A program made the position numbers and the translations under genes. Under the pieces are notes generated by a model. That model was not told where the DNA came from. It saw nothing but the letters and a program-made list of their open reading frames with translations, and ran no database searches. This document shows positions 1 to 8,828 of a stretch of 45,847 nt of DNA, in pieces (the stretch's first letter is position 1; each line of letters starts with the position of its first letter). This DNA is from Pseudomonas sp. GM48 (GTDB lineage: Bacteria; Pseudomonadota; Gammaproteobacteria; Pseudomonadales; Pseudomonadaceae), in contig NZ_AKJM01000057.1 of assembly GCF_000282335.1 (NCBI RefSeq), positions 1 to 45,847 of the forward strand, read 5' to 3'.

Positions 1-119
1 TGCCGAGCCTGCGAGGCTGCGTTCGAGGACGCAGTCCTCGCCCCCCTGAGAGTGCGGTTTACCTGAGTCTGCGACTGCTTCGCAGCCGAACGCTGCCTCG
101 CAGGCTCGACAGCTGCTAC
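1..119. repeat. REP-type inverted repeat, GTAGCAGCTG family, truncated by window edge
   Basis: The two ends are inverted copies of one sequence: GCCGAGCCTGCGAGGCTGCG on the left and its complement ending in AGCTGCTAC on the right. The left end lacks its outer GTAGCAGC because the window starts inside it. The element stops 6 bp short of the histidine-kinase stop codon. The same family recurs at 12988, 15690, 30501 and 45789. Confidence 0.85.
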
Positions 120-124
120 AGGAC

Positions 125-1426
125 TCAAACCAACGTCGGCAACCACAACCGAAACCTCGCCCCGCCAAGCGGCGAGGCTTCGACGGTCAACGTGCCGCCC
201 TGGGCCTCCAGCGCCCGGCGGCTGATCGCCAGCCCCAGACCGAAGCCGCCGGTGGCGCGGTCGCGGCTGCGGTCAAGGCGGTAGAACGGTTCGAAAATCC
301 GCTCACGCTCGTCCTCCGGAATGCCGATGCCATCATCGTCGACCCAGATTTCACAGCCGCCGGCATAAACCTGCACACCGATCTGGATACGCTTTTCGCA
401 GTAGCGCATGGCGTTTCGCAACAGGTTTTGCAGGGCTCGGGCGGTCAGGCGCGGGTCCAGGCTGAAGCGTTCGAGCTGGCCGTGGAGCAGCACGTCGATG
501 ACGATTTCCGGAGACTCCAGCTCTTCGTCGACGCTACCCAGAATGCTGTCGATGAACTCATCCAGCGACACCTCGACCTGTTCCGTTAACCGCGCCGGGT
601 TTTGCAGGCGACTGTAGGACAGCAACTCCAGCACCAGCTCATCGAGCTCACGAATGTGCGCCACCAGGCTTTGCAGACGCTCGCGGCTGGTCGCTGGCAA
701 GTCGTCGGACAGGGCCAGTGCCAGGCCGAAATCCAGGCGGGTCAATGGCGTGCGCAACTCGTGGGATACCGCATTGAGCAAGTCCCGCTGCTGGTTGAGC
801 AGGTTCTCGATGTCGCCGGCCATGGTGTCGAAAACGCTGGCCAGGCTGCCAATGTTGGAACTTGGGGAAATGAGCGTGCGCTCGCCCAGGTGCCCCTTGC
901 CAAAGCGCTCGGCCGCACCCTTGAGACGCTCCAGATCACGCCAGTGCGGGCGCAACCACAGCAACAGGCACGCGAGCATGGTCGCGCCGATCAGTACGTT
1001 GATGCTCCAGTACAACAGGCTGACGTCCATCGGGTCCGGCGGCACGACCATTTGCACCACGCTGCGCTCGTTCAGTGGTGCCACTGCCAAAGTGCGCCAG
1101 CCCCAGTCGCCGATCCGCACCACGTTCTCGCCGCGCTGCAATCGCTGCTGCTCATCAAGGGAAAAATCCGCATCGTCGTTGCCGCTAAGGACGATGTGCA
1201 GCGGATGAAACTCCTTGTCCATGTCTGCGGCCAAGGCCGGCCATTGTTCGGTCGGCACGGCCTTGAACTGTTTGACGATCAGGGTTTGCAAGCCTCGGGA
1301 GTAATCGAGGTTGTAGGTAATGAAGCGCTCATGAAAGACCTTGATCACCAGATCCGGCACCAGATAAATCGCCGCGCTGAACGAGACGATGGTCACCAGG
1401 TACAAACGAAAGAGGATTCTGAACAT
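125..1426 (-). CDS. rstB: RstB-like sensor histidine kinase
   Basis: Inner-membrane sensor kinase of 433 aa, the same length as E. coli RstB. It has a transmembrane segment at about residues 6-28, a periplasmic sensor region to about 138, a second transmembrane segment at about 140-160, a HAMP linker, the phospho-acceptor H-box SHELRTPLTR (His222), an N-box (NLLRNAMRY) and a glycine-rich ATP lid ending GLGLAISRRALEAQGG. Translation should be coupled to the response regulator, whose stop lies 4 nt upstream. The signal sensed is unknown. The divergent RND pump suggests a role in efflux or envelope control (inference). The rstB symbol rests on length and on the RstA-like partner. Confidence 0.85.
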   Translation of the reverse strand: MFRILFRLYLVTIVSFSAAIYLVPDLVIKVFHERFITYNLDYSRGLQTLIVKQFKAVPTEQWPALAADMDKEFHPLHIVLSGNDDADFSLDEQQRLQRGENVVRIGDWGWRTLAVAPLNERSVVQMVVPPDPMDVSLLYWSINVLIGATMLACLLLWLRPHWRDLERLKGAAERFGKGHLGERTLISPSSNIGSLASVFDTMAGDIENLLNQQRDLLNAVSHELRTPLTRLDFGLALALSDDLPATSRERLQSLVAHIRELDELVLELLSYSRLQNPARLTEQVEVSLDEFIDSILGSVDEELESPEIVIDVLLHGQLERFSLDPRLTARALQNLLRNAMRYCEKRIQIGVQVYAGGCEIWVDDDGIGIPEDERERIFEPFYRLDRSRDRATGGFGLGLAISRRALEAQGGTLTVEASPLGGARFRLWLPTLV

Positions 1427-1430
1427 CGGC

Positions 1431-2132
1431 TCAGCATTCCCACTCGGAACGACTGAACAGGTAACCCTTGCCCCACACAGTCTTGATCTTGCGCGCCTCG
1501 CCGGCGTGATCGTCGAATTTGCGCCGCAACTTGGAGATCGCCACGTCCACCGAACGGTCAGTGCCGTTGAATTCGATGCCGCGCAGGCGCTGCAGGATCT
1601 GGTCGCGGCTCAGCACTTCACCGGCATGCCGGGCCAGTACCACCAGCAGGTTGTACTCACCGCTGGACAGTTCCACCAATTGCTCGCGCCAGGTCACGGT
1701 GCGTTCGGACAGGTCGATGCACAGGTTGCCCATCAGAATGCGGTCGTTGGCGGTCTGCGGCTCGCTGAGGCTGCTGCGGCGCAGCAAGGTCCGCACCCGG
1801 GCCAGCAGGACCCGCGGTTCGCAGGGCTTGGTCACGTAGTCGTCGGCACCCATTTCCAGGCCCAGTACCTGGTCGTGGCTGTCGTCGCGGGCGGTGAGCA
1901 TCAGGATCGGCAAGGTCGCGGAATCGGCGCGCAGCAGGCGACAGACCTGCAAACCGTCGAGGCCAGGCAGCATCAGGTCGAGGATCACCAGGTCCGGCGG
2001 ATTGAGCCGTGCACGTTCGCGCACATGATCACCGCGACCGATCACGCTGACGGAGTAACCGTTGCGTTCCAGGTAACTGGCAATCAGTTCGGCGAGGGCG
2101 GTGTCGTCTTCGACCAGGAGGATGTTGGGCAT
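1431..2132 (-). CDS. rstA: RstA-like OmpR-family response regulator
   Basis: Response regulator of 233 aa. The receiver domain has acidic residues Asp9/Asp10, the phospho-acceptor Asp52 in LVILDLMLPG and the conserved Lys in YVTKP. The C-terminal winged helix contains RLRGIEFNGTDRSVDVAISK and ends KGYLFSRSEWEC, closely resembling the end of E. coli RstA (LRG..DGLDRSVDVAIS, KGYLFAPHAWE). It is the first gene of a two-gene operon with the kinase. It is divergent from the RND operon, so it probably acts on the 2133-2408 interval; TACACA/CACACA direct half-sites 10 bp apart occur there at 2321 and 2331. Confidence 0.88.
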   Translation of the reverse strand: MPNILLVEDDTALAELIASYLERNGYSVSVIGRGDHVRERARLNPPDLVILDLMLPGLDGLQVCRLLRADSATLPILMLTARDDSHDQVLGLEMGADDYVTKPCEPRVLLARVRTLLRRSSLSEPQTANDRILMGNLCIDLSERTVTWREQLVELSSGEYNLLVVLARHAGEVLSRDQILQRLRGIEFNGTDRSVDVAISKLRRKFDDHAGEARKIKTVWGKGYLFSRSEWEC

Positions 2133-2170
2133 TGGGTGTTTCCAGAAAAAAGCAGTGGCGTCTGTGCCGG

Positions 2171-2251
2171 CCTCTTCGCGGGCAAGCCCGCTCCCACAGG
2201 GGTTGTGTGCGAATCAGTTCCAATGTGGGAGCGGGCTTGCTCGCGAAGGCG
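2171..2251. repeat. REPIN (paired GTGGGAGCGGGCTTGC type)
   Basis: Two inverted REP copies (CTTCGCGGGCAAGCCCGCTC to 2198, and its partner TGTGGGAGCGGGCTTGCTCG from 2224) separated by about 25 bp. The left copy carries GGGCAAGC where most copies in this window read GAGCAAGC. It sits in the divergent region between rstA and the RND adaptor. Confidence 0.9.
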
Positions 2252-2318
2252 GCACAGCAGTCGCATAAGGAATCAAGTTGTGAAGGATATACGCCCTCAC
2301 CCACACATGAGTAAAACC

Positions 2319-2336
2319 CTTACACAATTTCACACA
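2319..2336. promoter_or_regulatory. candidate response-regulator direct repeat upstream of RND operon
   Basis: CTTACACAATTTCACACA contains TACACA and CACACA half-sites offset by 10 bp, a spacing typical of OmpR-family tandem binding. It partly resembles the E. coli RstA box (TACATNTNGTTACA), with several mismatches. It lies about 75 bp before the adaptor start. The assignment is an inference. Confidence 0.35.
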
Positions 2337-2408
2337 GCGCCAACAAAGCTTCACCGCTACCCTCGCCTTCGCCCGGTAGGATGCAGGGAGTCTTTATTGG
2401 GGTATTAC

Positions 2409-3566
2409 ATGTCGAAGAATCTGCTTGCCAGGCTCAGCCTGATTGCACTGGCGTTGACACTGGGCGCGTGTGACAAGTCCTCGAATGCCGAGGAACAGGC
2501 GCCGCTGGCCACGGTGCGCATCGAGACCATCGAAGCGCGGCCACTGACCATCAGCAGCGAACTGAGCGGGCGGATTGCTGCGCCGCGCATGGCCGAAGTG
2601 CGTGCCCGCGTGGCCGGCGTAGTCTTGCAGCGGACCTTCCGTGAAGGCAGTGATGTGAAACAGGGCGATGTTTTGTTCCGCATCGACCCGGCGCCATTCA
2701 AGGCTGACCTGGACAGCGCCGAAGCGGCGTTGCGCAAGGCCGAAGCCAACGCGTTCCAGGCCAGATTGCAGGAACAGCGCTACGCCCAGTTGATCGACGA
2801 CAAGGCCATCAGCGGTCAGGACTACGACAACGCCCGGGCCAATGCGCGGCAGACCGCCGCCGATGTTGCTGCCAACAAGGCGGCGGTGGAGCGCGCCCGA
2901 TTGAACCTCGGTTACGCCACCGTCACCGCGCCGATTTCCGGGCGCATCGGCCGGGCGCTGGTCACCGAAGGCGCGCTGGTCGGGCAGAACGAAACCACAC
3001 CGCTGGCGCTGATTCAGCAGTTGAACCCGATTCATGCCGACCTGACCCAGTCCACCCGCGAACTCAACGAACTGCGCCGCGCCTTCCGTTCCGGCCAGTT
3101 GCAGCAGGTCGGCCAGGACCAGGCCAAGGCCACGCTGATTCAGGATGACGGCAGCCTCTACCCGCTGCCGGGCAAAATGCTGTTCAGCGACATCACCGTC
3201 GACCCGGGCACCGGCCAGATCATCCTGCGCAGCGAGTTCCCCAACCCCGACCTCGACTTGCTGCCGGGCAGTTTCGTCCGCGTACGCCTGGAACAAGCGG
3301 TCAACCAGCAAGGCATCAGCGTGCCGCAACGGGCCATCCAGCGCGACAGCGCCGGCATCGCCCAAGTGCTGCTGCTCGACACTGAACAGAAAGTCGGGCA
3401 GCAACCGGTCGAACTGGGCGCCGTGCAGAACGATCGCTGGATCGTCACCTCAGGTCTGAAAGCGGGCGACCGCGTCGTCATCGAGGGCCTGCAGCACGCC
3501 CGCGTCGGCGAAAAAGTACAGATCGACGACACCCCTCTTCCACTTGCCCAGGTGACTGGTCAGTAA
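2409..3566 (+). CDS. RND efflux periplasmic adaptor (membrane fusion protein)
   Basis: Lipoprotein adaptor of 385 aa that bridges the RND pump to an outer-membrane channel. The N-terminus is a lipoprotein signal with lipobox LGAC (Cys21). It is followed by a barrel-sandwich/lipoyl domain (GRIAAPRMAEVRARVAGVV and GQNETTPLALIQQLNPI), a long alpha-hairpin (about residues 100-150) and a beta-barrel with LLPGSFVRVRLE. The ATG at 2409 was chosen because the lipoprotein signal begins there; upstream in-frame sequence belongs to the intergenic region and REPIN. The pump gene follows 15 bp downstream. The family is MexJ/MexE/AcrA-like; the substrate cannot be told from sequence. Confidence 0.9.
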   Translation: MSKNLLARLSLIALALTLGACDKSSNAEEQAPLATVRIETIEARPLTISSELSGRIAAPRMAEVRARVAGVVLQRTFREGSDVKQGDVLFRIDPAPFKADLDSAEAALRKAEANAFQARLQEQRYAQLIDDKAISGQDYDNARANARQTAADVAANKAAVERARLNLGYATVTAPISGRIGRALVTEGALVGQNETTPLALIQQLNPIHADLTQSTRELNELRRAFRSGQLQQVGQDQAKATLIQDDGSLYPLPGKMLFSDITVDPGTGQIILRSEFPNPDLDLLPGSFVRVRLEQAVNQQGISVPQRAIQRDSAGIAQVLLLDTEQKVGQQPVELGAVQNDRWIVTSGLKAGDRVVIEGLQHARVGEKVQIDDTPLPLAQVTGQ

Positions 3567-3581
3567 GCAGGATGCTTTTTT

Positions 3582-6500
3582 ATGCCGCAGTTCTTTATCG
3601 ACCGCCCGGTATTCGCCTGGGTGGTTGCACTGTTCATCCTGCTGGCCGGTGCGCTGGCCATTCCGCAACTACCGGTGGCGCAATACCCCGATGTCGCGCC
3701 GCCACAAATCGAAATCTACGCCGTGTATCCGGGCGCTTCGGCGCAAACCGTGGACGAGAGCGTGGTCAGCCTGATTGAAGAAGAACTCAACGGCGCCGAT
3801 CACCTGTTGTATTTCGAGTCCCAGAGCAGCCTGGGCAGCGCCACCATCAAGGCGACCTTCCAGCCCGGCACCAACCCGGAACTGGCACAGGTCGATGTGC
3901 AAAACCGCCTGAAAGCCGTGGAGTCGCGCTTGCCGCAAGCGGTGACCCAGCAAGGTTTGCAGGTAGAGAAAGTCTCCTCCGGTTTCCTGCTGTTGATCAC
4001 CCTGACGTCCAGCGACGGCAAACTCGACGACGTAGCGCTCAGCGATTACCTGGCGCGCAACGTGATGAACGAGATCAAGCGTCTGGACGGCGTCGGCAAG
4101 GCACAGTTGTATGGTGCCGAGCGGGCGATGCGGATCTGGATCGACCCGCAGAAACTGATCGCCTTCAACCTGACGCCGGCGGACATCAACGCCGCCATCG
4201 TGGCGCAGAACGCCCAAGTGTCGGCAGGCAGCATCGGCGATCTGCCGACCCGAACCACCCAGGAAATCACCGCGACCATTCTGGTCAAGGGGCAGTTGTC
4301 GACCCCCGAAGAGTTTGCCGACATCGTCCTCAAGGCCAACCCGGATGGTTCTACCGTGCGCATCGGCGATGTGGCACGGGTCGAGATCGGTAGCCAGGAA
4401 TACCAGTTTTCCACGCGCCTGAACGGCAAGCCATCCACCGCCGTCGCCGTGCAGTTGTCGCCCGGTGCCAACGCGCTGAACACCGCGACCCTGGTGCGGG
4501 CGAAAATGGATGAGCTGTCGCGCTACTTCCCGGCGAACGTCGAATACAAGATCCCGTACGACACCTCGCCCTTTGTCAAAGTGTCGATCACCAAGGTCGT
4601 CTACACCCTCGGCGAGGCCATGCTGCTGGTGTTCGCGGTGATGTTCCTGTTTCTGCAAAACATCCGCTACACGCTGATTCCGACACTGGTGGTGCCGGTG
4701 GCGTTGATGGGCACTTTTGCGACGATGCTGGCGCTCGGGTTTTCGATCAACGTGCTGACCATGTTCGGTATGGTGCTGGCCATCGGCATTCTGGTGGACG
4801 ACGCCATCGTGGTGGTGGAGAACGTCGAGCGGATCATGGCCACCGAGGGCTTGTCGCCCAAGGACGCCACGCGCAAGGCCATGAAGCAGATCACCGGGGC
4901 AATCATCGGCATCACCCTGGTGCTGGTCGCGGTGTTCATTCCGATGGCCTTCATGCAGGGTTCGGTCGGAGTGATTTACCAGCAGTTCTCGCTGTCGATG
5001 GCCACCTCGATCCTGTTCTCGGCATTCCTCGCCCTGACCTTGACCCCGGCCTTGTGCGCGACGTTGCTCAAGCCGATTGCCAAAGGCGAGCACCATGAAA
5101 AAACCGGTTTCTTTGGCTGGTTCAACCGTCGTTTCGAGCAACTGACCGGGCGCTATCAAGGCTGGGTCGCCTATGCGCTGAAACGCAGCGGGCGCTTTCT
5201 GCTGATCTACGGCGTACTGCTGGTGGGTCTTGGCGTGTGCTTCAGTCGCCTGCCCTCTTCGTTCCTGCCGGTGGAAGACCAGGGTTACACCATCACCGAC
5301 ATTCAGCTGCCACCGGGTGCAAGCAAGAACCGTACGGTGCAGGTGGCCGAGCAGGTTGAAGCGCACAACGCCGGGGAACCGGGCATTCGGGACAGCGTGG
5401 TGATTCTCGGTTTCAGCTTCTCTGGCAGCGGGCAGAATGCGGCGCTGGCGTTCAGCACGCTGAAAGACTGGTCCGAGCGGGACAGTGACGATTCGGCCGG
5501 CTCGATTGCCGACCGGGCCAACGTCGCCCTCAGCCAGATCAAGGACGCGGTGACGTTTGCCGTACTGCCGCCGCCTGTCGATGGCCTCGGCACCTCCAGC
5601 GGTTTCGAGTTCCGCCTGCAGGACCGCGGCGGTCTCGGTCATGCGAAGTTGATGGAGGCCCGTACCGCGTTACTCGCGGCGGCCGAAAAAAGCCCGATCC
5701 TGATGAACGTGCGCGAAAGCGCCCTGGCCGAAGCACCGCAGGTGCAACTGATCGTCGACCGCAAGCAGGCCAACGCGCTGGGTGTGTCTTTTGCCGACGT
5801 CGGCAACGTGCTGTCCACGGCCGTAGGCTCGGCCTACATCAACGACTTCCCCAATCAGGGGCGGATGCAGCGCGTCGTGGTGCAGGCCGAGGGCGACCAG
5901 CGCAGCCAGGTGGCTGACCTGCTGAAGATTCATGTGCGCAACACCCATGAAAAAATGGTGCCGTTGTCAGCCTTCGTGCAGGCCACGTGGACTCAGGGCC
6001 CGGCGCAGCTGACCCGCTACAACGGCTACCCGGCGATCAGCATTTCCGGTGAACCGACGCCGGGCCACAGCACCGGTGAGGCCATGGCCGAGATCGAGCG
6101 CCTGGTGGCGCAAGGCCCGGCCGGCCTGGGCCAGGAATGGACCGGGTTGTCGTTGCAGGAACGTTTGTCCGGCAGTCAGGCGCCGATCCTGCTGGGGCTG
6201 TCGCTGTTGATCGTGTTCCTGTGCCTGGCGGCGTTGTACGAAAGCTGGTCGATTCCGACCTCGGTACTGCTGGTGGTGCCACTGGGTGTGCTCGGCGCGG
6301 TGCTGGCCGTGACCTTGCGCGGGATGCCCAACGATGTGTTCTTCAAGGTCGGGCTGATCACCATCATCGGCCTGTCGGCGAAGAACGCGATCCTGATCAT
6401 CGAGTTCGCCAAGAGCCTGTACGACGAAGGCCACGACCTGATCGACGCGACCCTGCAAGCGGCACGCCTGCGGTTGCGGCCGATTGTCATGACTTCGCTG

Positions 6501-6680
6501 GCGTTCATCCTTGGCGTGGTGCCGTTGGCGATCGCGACCGGCGCCAGTTCGGCAAGCCAGCAGGCCATCGGCACCGGGGTGATCGGCGGGATGATCACGG
6601 CGACGTTGGCCGTGGTATTCGTGCCGGTGTTTTTTGTGGTGGTGATGAAACTGGTGCGCAGGCGCCATAAAAACATCTGA
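3582..6680 (+). CDS. HAE1-family RND multidrug efflux permease (MexK-like)
   Basis: Inner-membrane proton/drug antiporter of 1032 aa, the normal length for the family. It starts with MPQFFIDRPVFAWVVALFI (TM1). The proton-relay pair Asp406/Asp407 is present in ILVDDAIVVVENVERI of TM4, and LITIIGLSAKNAILIIEFAK marks the second repeat. Two large periplasmic loops are in place. Recalled similarity is highest to P. aeruginosa MexK. No outer-membrane factor gene follows; the next gene is an unrelated DUF1345 protein. The pump must therefore borrow an OprM/TolC-type channel encoded elsewhere, as MexJK does (family knowledge). Divergent rstAB suggests two-component control. Confidence 0.92.
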   Translation: MPQFFIDRPVFAWVVALFILLAGALAIPQLPVAQYPDVAPPQIEIYAVYPGASAQTVDESVVSLIEEELNGADHLLYFESQSSLGSATIKATFQPGTNPELAQVDVQNRLKAVESRLPQAVTQQGLQVEKVSSGFLLLITLTSSDGKLDDVALSDYLARNVMNEIKRLDGVGKAQLYGAERAMRIWIDPQKLIAFNLTPADINAAIVAQNAQVSAGSIGDLPTRTTQEITATILVKGQLSTPEEFADIVLKANPDGSTVRIGDVARVEIGSQEYQFSTRLNGKPSTAVAVQLSPGANALNTATLVRAKMDELSRYFPANVEYKIPYDTSPFVKVSITKVVYTLGEAMLLVFAVMFLFLQNIRYTLIPTLVVPVALMGTFATMLALGFSINVLTMFGMVLAIGILVDDAIVVVENVERIMATEGLSPKDATRKAMKQITGAIIGITLVLVAVFIPMAFMQGSVGVIYQQFSLSMATSILFSAFLALTLTPALCATLLKPIAKGEHHEKTGFFGWFNRRFEQLTGRYQGWVAYALKRSGRFLLIYGVLLVGLGVCFSRLPSSFLPVEDQGYTITDIQLPPGASKNRTVQVAEQVEAHNAGEPGIRDSVVILGFSFSGSGQNAALAFSTLKDWSERDSDDSAGSIADRANVALSQIKDAVTFAVLPPPVDGLGTSSGFEFRLQDRGGLGHAKLMEARTALLAAAEKSPILMNVRESALAEAPQVQLIVDRKQANALGVSFADVGNVLSTAVGSAYINDFPNQGRMQRVVVQAEGDQRSQVADLLKIHVRNTHEKMVPLSAFVQATWTQGPAQLTRYNGYPAISISGEPTPGHSTGEAMAEIERLVAQGPAGLGQEWTGLSLQERLSGSQAPILLGLSLLIVFLCLAALYESWSIPTSVLLVVPLGVLGAVLAVTLRGMPNDVFFKVGLITIIGLSAKNAILIIEFAKSLYDEGHDLIDATLQAARLRLRPIVMTSLAFILGVVPLAIATGASSASQQAIGTGVIGGMITATLAVVFVPVFFVVVMKLVRRRHKNI

Positions 6681-6698
6681 TCAACACCACTGTCCCAA

Positions 6699-6788
6699 TG
6701 TGAGAGCGGGCTTGCTCGCGAAGAGGCCGTCACATTCGACATCCGTGTTGATTGACAGTCCGCCTTCGCGAGCAAGCCCGCTCCCACA
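6699..6788. repeat. REPIN, 90-bp class
   Basis: Left REP reads TGTGAGAGCGGGCTTGCTCG (one G to A change from GTGGGAGC). The right copy is its full complement, ending CCCGCTCCCACA. The spacer contains CATCCGTGTTGATTGACAG, related to the spacers of the REPINs at 18449, 19660, 20737 and 27682. It may also serve as the 3' boundary of the RND operon. Confidence 0.9.
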
Positions 6789-6863
6789 AGGGATCTCCGT
6801 GATTTCAAGATTGTGCCCACCTGGGCTAAGGTGTTGGCATAGCCCCAACCCCATCGAGCCTCC

Positions 6864-7505
6864 ATGTCCTTCCTCACCCACACCCACCCTCGCCTGTCCG
6901 CCGCCATCCTGCTGGGCATCGCGGTGGGCATTCTGGCTCCAGCCGATTCGCCGATCAGCAAGATCCTCTTCGGCTGGAATGCCGGCGTCTGGATCTACCT
7001 GTTGCTGATGTTCTGGCTCACCGTGCGTTCGAAAGCGACTGACGTAAAACGCATCGCCGAAATCGAGGACGAAAACGCCGGGTTGGTGCTGGCACTCGTG
7101 TGCATCGCCGCATTGGCCAGCCTGGCGACCATCACCTTCGAACTGGCTGGCAGCAAAGACCTGGAAACCACGCGCAAGCTGTTGCACTACGGCTTCACTG
7201 CCCTGACGGTGATCGGCTCGTGGCTGCTGATCGGGGTGATTTTCAGCGTGCATTACGCGCGACTGTTCTACACCTGGGAAGGCAAGGAACCGGCTCTGCG
7301 CTTTGCCGAAGGCCTGACGACCCCCAATTACTGGGACTTCCTGTATTTCTCCTTCACCGTCGGCGTAGCGGTGCAGACCTCGGACGTAGGCGTGGCGACC
7401 CGGGAGTTGCGCAAGATTGTACTGGCGCAATCGTTGATCGGTTTTCTGTTCAACACGGCCATCCTTGGATTCTCGATCAACATAGCCGCCGGGTTGTTCA
7501 ACTGA
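6864..7505 (+). CDS. DUF1345 family membrane protein
   Basis: Predicted integral membrane protein of 213 aa. Hydrophobic segments lie at about residues 12-28, 43-57, 70-90, 108-128, 148-163 and 190-210. The polar stretch [22 protein letters not shown] is followed by [22 protein letters not shown], typical of DUF1345. The biochemical function of the family is unknown. It is flanked by a REPIN upstream and ptxS downstream, so it appears to be a single-gene unit. Confidence 0.8.
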   Translation: MSFLTHTHPRLSAAILLGIAVGILAPADSPISKILFGWNAGVWIYLLLMFWLTVRSKATDVKRIAEIEDENAGLVLALVCIAALASLATITFELAGSKDLETTRKLLHYGFTALTVIGSWLLIGVIFSVHYARLFYTWEGKEPALRFAEGLTTPNYWDFLYFSFTVGVAVQTSDVGVATRELRKIVLAQSLIGFLFNTAILGFSINIAAGLFN

Positions 7506-7598
7506 CAGTTGCACAAACGTTCCAGTCATCGTCCTGAATCCGCCCGTCGGTATAAATCGACTCAGGGGCTTGACGAGGCATTTGGTTTTGGTGTCTTC

Positions 7599-7612
7599 TG
7601 AAACCGGTTTCA
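7599..7612. promoter_or_regulatory. PtxS operator upstream of ptxS
   Basis: Perfect 14-bp palindrome TGAAACCGGTTTCA, identical to the published PtxS operator of Pseudomonas. It lies about 46 bp before the ptxS start, consistent with autorepression that 2-ketogluconate relieves. Confidence 0.9.
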
Positions 7613-7657
7613 GCGCATTGCGCAAACCTTATAAATCCAATAAGAAGGTTTCAGACC

Positions 7658-8683
7658 GTGAACGATTTCTCCGCCGCCCAACGCAGCCGCGTGACCATGC
7701 TCGACGTGGCCGAACACGCCAAGGTTTCCAAGGCCAGCGTTTCGCGGTTCATCGGCGAAGACCGCGCCCTGCTCTCCGATGCCATTGCCCAACGTATCGA
7801 GCAGGCGATTGCTGAGTTGGGCTATCGCCCGAACCAGATGGCCCGCGGCCTCAAGCGCGGGCGCACCCGCCTGATCGGCATGCTGGTGGCCGATATCCGC
7901 AACCCTTATTCAATTGCCGTGATGCACGGGGTGGAAACCGCCTGCCGTCAGCATGGCTACAGCCTGGTGGTGTGCAACACCGACCGCGATGACGAGCAGG
8001 AACGTCAACACCTGGCCTTGCTGCGCTCGTACAACATCGAAGGCCTGATCGTGAACACCCTCGGCCATCACCGTGACGAGTTGCACGAGCTACACCGGGA
8101 AATGCCCCTGGTGCTGGTGGACCGCAAGGTCGAACACCTTGAGAGCGACATGGTCGGGCTGGACAATCCGGCAGCCGTTGAGATGGCCCTCGCGCATCTT
8201 GAAGAGCGCGGCTACCGCGATGTGTTGATGGTGACAGAACCGTTCGACGGCACCAGTTCGCGGATCGAACGGGTCGGCAGTTTCAGGGCGCAAATTGCCC
8301 TGCGCCCGGCTCTCCATGGCAGCATCATCGAAACCGGCAGCGAACTGACTGCACAACTTAAAACCTTTCTCGACACGCCCGGCCCTGGCCCGAAAGCGCT
8401 GTTTTGCGCGAACGGGATCGCGGCGCTGGCCTGCACCCATGCGTTGCGTGAACTCAAGTGCAAGCTGTTCGAGGATGTGGGTCTGATTGCTCTGGATGAT
8501 CTGGATTGGTATCCGTTGGTGGGTAGCGGGATAACCGCGCTGGCTCAGCCGACCACCGAGATTGGCGCCAGTGCGTTTGAGTGTTTGCTCAAGCGGTTGC
8601 GCGGGGATGACGGGGCGGTGAGGACTTTGGATTTTTCGGCGCGGTTGATTGTTAGAGGGTCGACCCTTGGAAATTCTCGGTGA
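7658..8683 (+). CDS. ptxS: PtxS, LacI-family 2-ketogluconate-responsive repressor
   Basis: Repressor of 341 aa. The N-terminal LacI helix-turn-helix ([20 protein letters not shown], about residues 12-32) and hinge ([10 protein letters not shown]) are followed by a periplasmic-binding-protein-like effector domain ([20 protein letters not shown] onward). The start is GTG with AAGAAGG about 10 nt upstream; an internal ATG at 7697 would remove part of the helix-turn-helix. A perfect operator precedes the gene and another precedes kguE. Role from the family: represses ptxS and the kgu operon until 2-ketogluconate binds. Confidence 0.93.
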   Translation: MNDFSAAQRSRVTMLDVAEHAKVSKASVSRFIGEDRALLSDAIAQRIEQAIAELGYRPNQMARGLKRGRTRLIGMLVADIRNPYSIAVMHGVETACRQHGYSLVVCNTDRDDEQERQHLALLRSYNIEGLIVNTLGHHRDELHELHREMPLVLVDRKVEHLESDMVGLDNPAAVEMALAHLEERGYRDVLMVTEPFDGTSSRIERVGSFRAQIALRPALHGSIIETGSELTAQLKTFLDTPGPGPKALFCANGIAALACTHALRELKCKLFEDVGLIALDDLDWYPLVGSGITALAQPTTEIGASAFECLLKRLRGDDGAVRTLDFSARLIVRGSTLGNSR

Positions 8684-8690
8684 ATGTTAT

Positions 8691-8766
8691 GGCCCCTTCG
8701 CGAGCAAGCCCGCTCCCACATTTGGAATGCATTCCCCTGTGGGAGCGGGCTTGCTCGCGAAGAGGC
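8691..8766. repeat. REPIN, short class
   Basis: GGCCCCTTCGCGAGCAAGCC...CTCCCACA is paired with TGTGGGAGCGGGCTTGCTCG...AGAGGCC, with a spacer of only about 17 bp. It lies between the ptxS stop (8683) and the kguE operator (8801), so it could partially insulate the two units. Confidence 0.9.
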
Positions 8767-8800
8767 CATCAAGATCACCCACTATTTTTTTGAACAAAAA

Positions 8801-8814
8801 TGAAACCGGTTTCA
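8801..8814. promoter_or_regulatory. PtxS operator upstream of kguE
   Basis: Second perfect copy of TGAAACCGGTTTCA. It directly abuts the kguE ribosome-binding site AGAGG (8815-8819), so a bound repressor would sit at the start of the kgu message. Confidence 0.9.
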
Positions 8815-8828
8815 GAGGTAAAACAACA

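Noticed and set aside
3669..5642. 657-aa open frame antisense to the RND pump
   Set aside because: Shadow frame in GC-rich coding DNA: His/Arg/Gln-rich translation with no domain, fully inside a well-supported gene on the other strand. The same applies to 602-1456, 2394-3404, 5967-6668, 12030-12869, 13841-15079, 20767-21663, 28306-29277, 34154-35092 and 41002-41970.
5539..5736. Frameshift or break inside the RND pump
   Set aside because: The 1032-aa frame is continuous and all motifs are in place; overlapping short frames are shadows.
6681..7625. 314-aa minus-strand frame over the DUF1345 gene
   Set aside because: It crosses REPIN sequence and intergenic DNA, includes the REP-derived ASKPALT tail, and lies opposite a gene with clear transmembrane pattern and start.
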